A DNA stretch of 64,000 nucleotides from Psylliodes chrysocephalus (taxonomy: Eukaryota; Arthropoda; Insecta; Coleoptera; Chrysomelidae), in contig OV651823.1 in assembly GCA_927349885.1 (NCBI GenBank), forward strand, positions 3,906,152 through 3,970,151, read 5' to 3'. The translations under genes and the position numbers were made by a program. Below, piece after piece: positions 60,280-64,000 of this stretch; the first letter of the stretch is position 1, and each line of letters opens with the position of its first letter. The notes beneath the pieces were generated by a model. That model was not told the origin of the DNA, did no database searches, and saw nothing but the letters and a program-made list of their open reading frames with translations.

Positions 60280-61160
60280 TAGAAACTCACGGAAAATCTA
60301 TACGCAAACCTCTAGAAAATCAAAGAAAAGCACAGAAAGTCATACAAATAGAAAATCTTAAGGGAAAATTGAAGAAAATCCTAGAAAACCTTAGAAATCC
60401 CTAGAAAATCTTAAGAAAAATCAAAGAAATTCATGGAAAACCAAAGAAATCCAAAGAAAATCTTTGGATAATAATAGAAAAACATAGAAATTTAAAGAAA
60501 AGCTTCTGCTTCAGAAGTATTTTATTTATATTGCTATTACTATACATGATGCAACCTATACATGTTGAAGAATGTCAACTGAAATATGGAGGAGATGACG
60601 TATAAACAGGGTAGAAGACAGACAAGGAAAGACAAATAGGAGACGTTGAAGAATACTTAGAAATCATACACATAACAGTATAGACCTAAGATGAAAAATA
60701 AATCACTGAAGAAGCTGAAGAAGAAGAACGAAACGTTGAAAGGGTGGCCGACAGTTGGATATTCGTAGAAAAGACCTAAACTTTGGAGAAGTACAGAAAA
60801 ATACTTAGAAATCATACAGAGAGCAGTGAAGACTTAAGATGATGAAGAAACCATTGCTGAATCTGAATAAGAAGAAGAGGAAAAGCGAAACGTTGAAAAG
60901 TGGACAGACAGTCGGATATTCGTAGAAAATCATAGAAAATCAAAGAAATCCATGGAAAATTATTAAAAATTCGTAATATTTATTGATACAGGAAGTCAAA
61001 AAGGCCCAAACTGAAGAATAATTAGAAATCATGTAGAGAGCAGTGCAGGCCTAAAACGAAGAACAAAAAACTACTGGAGAAGATACTGAAGAAGAGGAAG
61101 AGCAAAACGTTGAATGGGTGACAGACAGTCAGATATTCATAGAAATTTATGAAAAATCAC
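60280..61160. repeat. Purine-rich tandem repeat region (short and long units)
   Basis: 60280-60500 consists of irregular AGAAAATC-type units. From about 60650 a longer unit recurs three times: TA.TTAGAAATCAT, then AGCAGTG-like sequence, then GAAGAAG-rich sequence, then AACGTTGAA..GTG and GACAGTC.GATATTC. The starts lie at about 60654, 60802 and 61018. The third unit is offset by an extra AGAAAATC-type insert. The strand bias is extreme (A and G dominate). Confidence 0.75.
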
Positions 61161-61639
61161 AAAAAACGAATAGAAAAACATAAAAAATCGTAGAAATCTT
61201 TGAAGAGTCATAGAATGCACGCTGCTACGTTGTCAAAGGGACTGTAGTTGGTTAGTACAGAAATTGTAATAACCAGGGTGCCGAAGACGAAGAGAAGACA
61301 TTGCTTCTCTAGATGAAGAAATGTCTATGAATACGAAATACGAGAATTCGAAAAGTAGTATTGTGAATAAGTCTAAGAAGAACGCACAGCTATAGATAGA
61401 AAGCTGTCGAAATAACAAACATCTTTTTAAAATAATTACAAAAAACCGTCCAACATATAACAGCTGTCGTCCGATTGTACTGGTCTACAGGATTATCTTC
61501 ACTTAGTTACCCATTTGTTTATTTATAACTTAAACATATTTTCCGAGATATTTTCACATACTATTCATCTCGTACCTATAATGTTTTGGCAGTTATTAAA
61601 ACAAAAAGATGCTTATAAATTTCTTACGTAATCAGCTCA

Positions 61640-62190
61640 AAAATGGCCTGGACATGTCTAGAAAAACGAAATGAGCTAGGCAAGCAAAATACAGTTACTC
61701 TCGCTTGGGTCTCGAGATATAATGCGGAAAAGGGTAACGAGATTGCAGATAGTTTTCCAAGGAAAGTGGCTCAAACACCCTTTATGGGACCTGAGCCGCT
61801 ATGGGGTATCAGCAGTACCAGATTAAAAAAGAATTGGGCAGTAGAAGAACCAATAATTGGAACAGTCTCTTGGGGCTAAGACAGGCTAAGTTACTTCTAG
61901 ATGATCAAAAATTATCAGAAGCCTAAGCAATAACCTGCTAGGCATTGAAACAGGGATTCAAAGAACACAGTAAACTGAGAGTAGCAGAATATGGTAAGTG
62001 TAGATTCAGTGAGAAGGACAAACCTAAATTCATATTCTGACCGAATATGTAGCACTCCAGAATTCAAAGGCACTATAGTTGGGAGCAAACCAAATAGAAG
62101 AGGACGATCTACCTAACTTGAAGCCTCTCCAAATTCTAAAGTTCCTAGAGAAGATAGGATTACATTAGCGACAGAAGGGGGAACAATATA
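61640..62190 (+). pseudogene. Non-LTR retrotransposon RNase H / 3' end remnant
   Basis: Reads NTVTLAWVSRYNAEKGNEIAD and KVAQTPFMGPEPLWG, matching the last part of an RNase H domain in which WVPGH..I.GNE.AD is usual. The His of the GH pair is lost here. After several shifts, RHYSWEQTK- and LKPLQILKFLEKIGL-like sequence follows, the usual tail of such ORF2 proteins. Only the 3' end of the element is present, as expected from 5' truncation. No long poly-A tail is visible. Confidence 0.8.
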
Positions 62191-63481
62191 TCTTTTACGT
62201 TGAAGTGTATTAATACAATATACTTAACATAACTTATTTATCTTTTTTTGAATTAAAATGAAAAGTTAATAATTAGAAAAATGCGTTGTTTGGTGTCAGT
62301 TGTTTATTTAAAGGTTTCAGTTGTTAAATATTAAAGACTTTTTGTTACTTTTAATACTTGTTTACGTTTTTTTTTTAATTCTAGCACATAATGGAGTTCG
62401 TAAAAAAAAGTAGTGTCGAAAATTACTTTTTAAAGTTCGCAAACATTGGCCTTAGAAATATTTTATTTTCATCACACATAAAACGATATTGTTTTATAGT
62501 AATTTGGTAATTAAAATAAACCAATTATAAAATCAATTTTTAATATTAATTATCAAAAAAAAAAACAACATTTAAAAATATCAAAAGTTCACATTCCTTA
62601 ATAATGAGTCATAACGAAAATATATCATTATACATAAATCTTAAACTTTAAATTACCTTATCATGTAAAGAAATTACCAAACATGTGTAGTATCAATATC
62701 CACGAAGTAAACATTTTCATTAAAAGATTTTCTTTTATTATACCTAAATAAATTTAAAAATATACAGAGTGATTAATAAGGAATGGGTAATATTTTACCT
62801 GTAGATTCTATAGTGAAAAATATTTTTTGCTTAATAACTGCAATGAAATTAATTTTGCATATACAGGTTATGCAACATCCTATATTTTATTTCAATTTTA
62901 AATTACTCTTGATTTTCCCATTAAAGAATATAAATGCTGCTTTTGTTTATCCACATCAAATGCATCTGAGATAATATTGTACATCTTTGATCACGTGATT
63001 CAAGATACGTACAGATGTGTCCGATGTGAATAATCAAAAACTCTAGATGTAAAAAATGCATCGGATGTGGATATTCAAACGCAGCAAAAATAGTATAGGA
63101 TTAAAAAATCTTTCAAAATTATTATCTTTATGTTAAAATGCTTTAGAATAGAAATAAAATAAAAGGAAATCGATTTAAAGGTTTAAATTAGATTAATATC
63201 AAAACTCAATACGATTTTTTTATGATACTGGTTATATCTTGTGAAATACCCTTTACAATTACATATTTCTTGGTTTAAATACGTATTTTGAAATGCATTG
63301 TAATGTAGGTAACCACACGTAGCGGACCCCCCTGTATAAAAAGAATCTATTATTATTGACGATACTTCAGTGTAAGTAATTCAGAAATATAATGTTAAAA
63401 CACCTTATATGAATTAAGATTTTACGCCTTCCACTTTAATGAATTTAAGATAAAAAAAAACGAATCTTGAAATCAACTTAC
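62191..63481. other. Stretch without a gene; holds one MITE
   Basis: AT-rich DNA in the presumed intron 1 of the ETS gene, with the MITE at 62934-63087. Confidence 0.5.
62934..63087. repeat. Second copy of the 27307-27475 MITE, inverted
   Basis: In reverse orientation the end reads TGCTGCGTTTGAATATCCAC and continues with CATCCGATGCATTTTTTACA, matching the first copy with a few changes. Its other end is more diverged. Confidence 0.88.
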
Positions 63482-63520
63482 CGTGTCATCCAGCTCGGTA
63501 TTCCTCGTAAACAACACCAT
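63482..63520 (-). CDS. Ets98B: Candidate first coding exon of the ETS gene
   Basis: ATG at 63520 (A at -3, G at +4) opens 13 codons, MVLFTRNTELDDT, ending at a strong GTAAGTTG donor. The phase is 0, which is what the next known exon at 36510 requires. The surroundings (63480-63800) are clearly richer in CpG and less AT-rich than the rest, as expected near a promoter. There is no protein-family evidence for these residues. It could also be an untranslated first exon of this gene, or of another gene beyond the window. Confidence 0.45.
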
Positions 63521-63830
63521 AATGTTCAGCAAAATGTTTCTCGCGCACGGTTTGCTTCACCGATAACGTGTTAAAAATGTAAGTACTCGAAATCCAAAAA
63601 TTCGTAAAGTAAACCTAACAAATACAGTAAAATCAAGATGAACAAAAAAAAAATGCGTAAAAGTAGACGCGCGACCACCGCGCTCTTTGACTGCTAGCAA
63701 CTCAATGTTAGCGGTCGATACGATCGAACCGCGGCGGCCTACTTTTTCGAGAAGTGAAAGACAAAAACAAGACGTCGTCGGTGGTGGATTGAGACTTGTT
63801 GAGAGCTGTTTTTTCAGCAAAAATGCACAC
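63521..63830 (-). promoter_or_regulatory. Probable promoter / 5' UTR region of the ETS gene
   Basis: A locally GC- and CpG-richer block (GTCGATACGATCGAACCGCGGCGG at about 63714-63737) directly upstream of the candidate first exon on the minus strand. Open frames on both strands here look like non-coding by-products of the base composition. No TATA box or initiator can be fixed with confidence. Confidence 0.35.
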
Positions 63831-64000
63831 TACACACTTACCTACTCGAATGTAATAGTTGCAAGTTGCACAGCGTTTGTGCAACTGGTTTTACCAAAAG
63901 TTACAGGGTCCGAGAAAAATAACACTTCTAATCTAAGAAATCTAAGAACATTTTTACTGTGCTTCACTCAATACACGTGCAGTTAAATATCTCTAATAAA
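63831..64000. other. Upstream flank
   Basis: No recognisable feature. Confidence 0.3.

Noticed and set aside
63557..63986. Overlapping open frames on both strands in the CpG-richer block
   Set aside because: Frames on both strands without motifs are better explained by base composition of a promoter/5' UTR region.
1..64000. Viral genes, rRNA, intact tRNA, CRISPR arrays, bacterial contamination
   Set aside because: No supporting motif, structure or codon pattern was seen anywhere in the window; all larger coding remains belong to host genes or transposable elements.

Overview
The window looks like nuclear DNA of an insect, or a close arthropod relative. It is strongly AT-rich, has long introns with canonical GT-AG splice sites, and is packed with insect-type transposable elements: Tc1/mariner, hAT, P-like/THAP, Helentron-like and non-LTR retroelements. 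I cannot place the order or species from sequence alone. There are no bacterial operons, rRNA genes, CRISPR arrays or intact viral genes.

The main host gene lies on the minus strand and covers most of the window (about 63.5 kb down to 12.4 kb). It encodes an ETS transcription factor of the PDEF type (vertebrate SPDEF, Drosophila Ets98B/D-ets-4). Four coding exons join without a phase error: 36510-35505 (Ser/Pro-rich N-terminus), 28458-28304 and 17410-17287 (two halves of the Pointed domain) and 12744-12404 (ETS DNA-binding domain and stop). They give 541 codons from the ATG at 36510. A phase-compatible candidate first exon with a GTAAGT donor lies at 63520-63482, so intron 1 would be about 27 kb.

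At the left edge, also on the minus strand, a second multi-exon gene runs out of the window. It encodes an N-terminal THAP zinc finger followed by the start of a P-element/THAP9-type transposase. Five exons (1933-1833, 1038-836, 771-700, 469-416 and 359 to the edge) join in frame for 263 codons with no stop. Its first intron holds a large palindromic element and a tRNA-like SINE head.

The rest is introns and intergenic DNA filled with mobile elements. Those with defined ends include a 770-bp internally deleted hAT (8857-9626, 8-bp target duplication), a 2.39-kb TIR element with a 6-bp duplication and no recognised protein (19473-21862), a 2.13-kb Tc1/mariner relative with frameshifted transposase (29284-31411), a 2.5-kb TA-flanked element containing a small intact two-exon THAP gene (43841-46337) and a 1.57-kb DUF4817/mariner element (51804-53373). 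Four copies of a Helentron-like repeat occur as two close pairs (13.2-15.3 kb and 47.4-50.0 kb). Decayed non-LTR pieces lie at 14.8-16.0, 18.2-19.0, 37.5-38.0, 53.7-54.8 and 61.6-62.2 kb. There are also several short palindromic MITEs and tandem repeats.

The least conventional observations are the THAP gene inside a TA-flanked TIR element, the unclassified 2.39-kb element with a TCAGAA duplication, and the recurrence of THAP first-exon modules across the window. No clearly new multi-gene system is visible.
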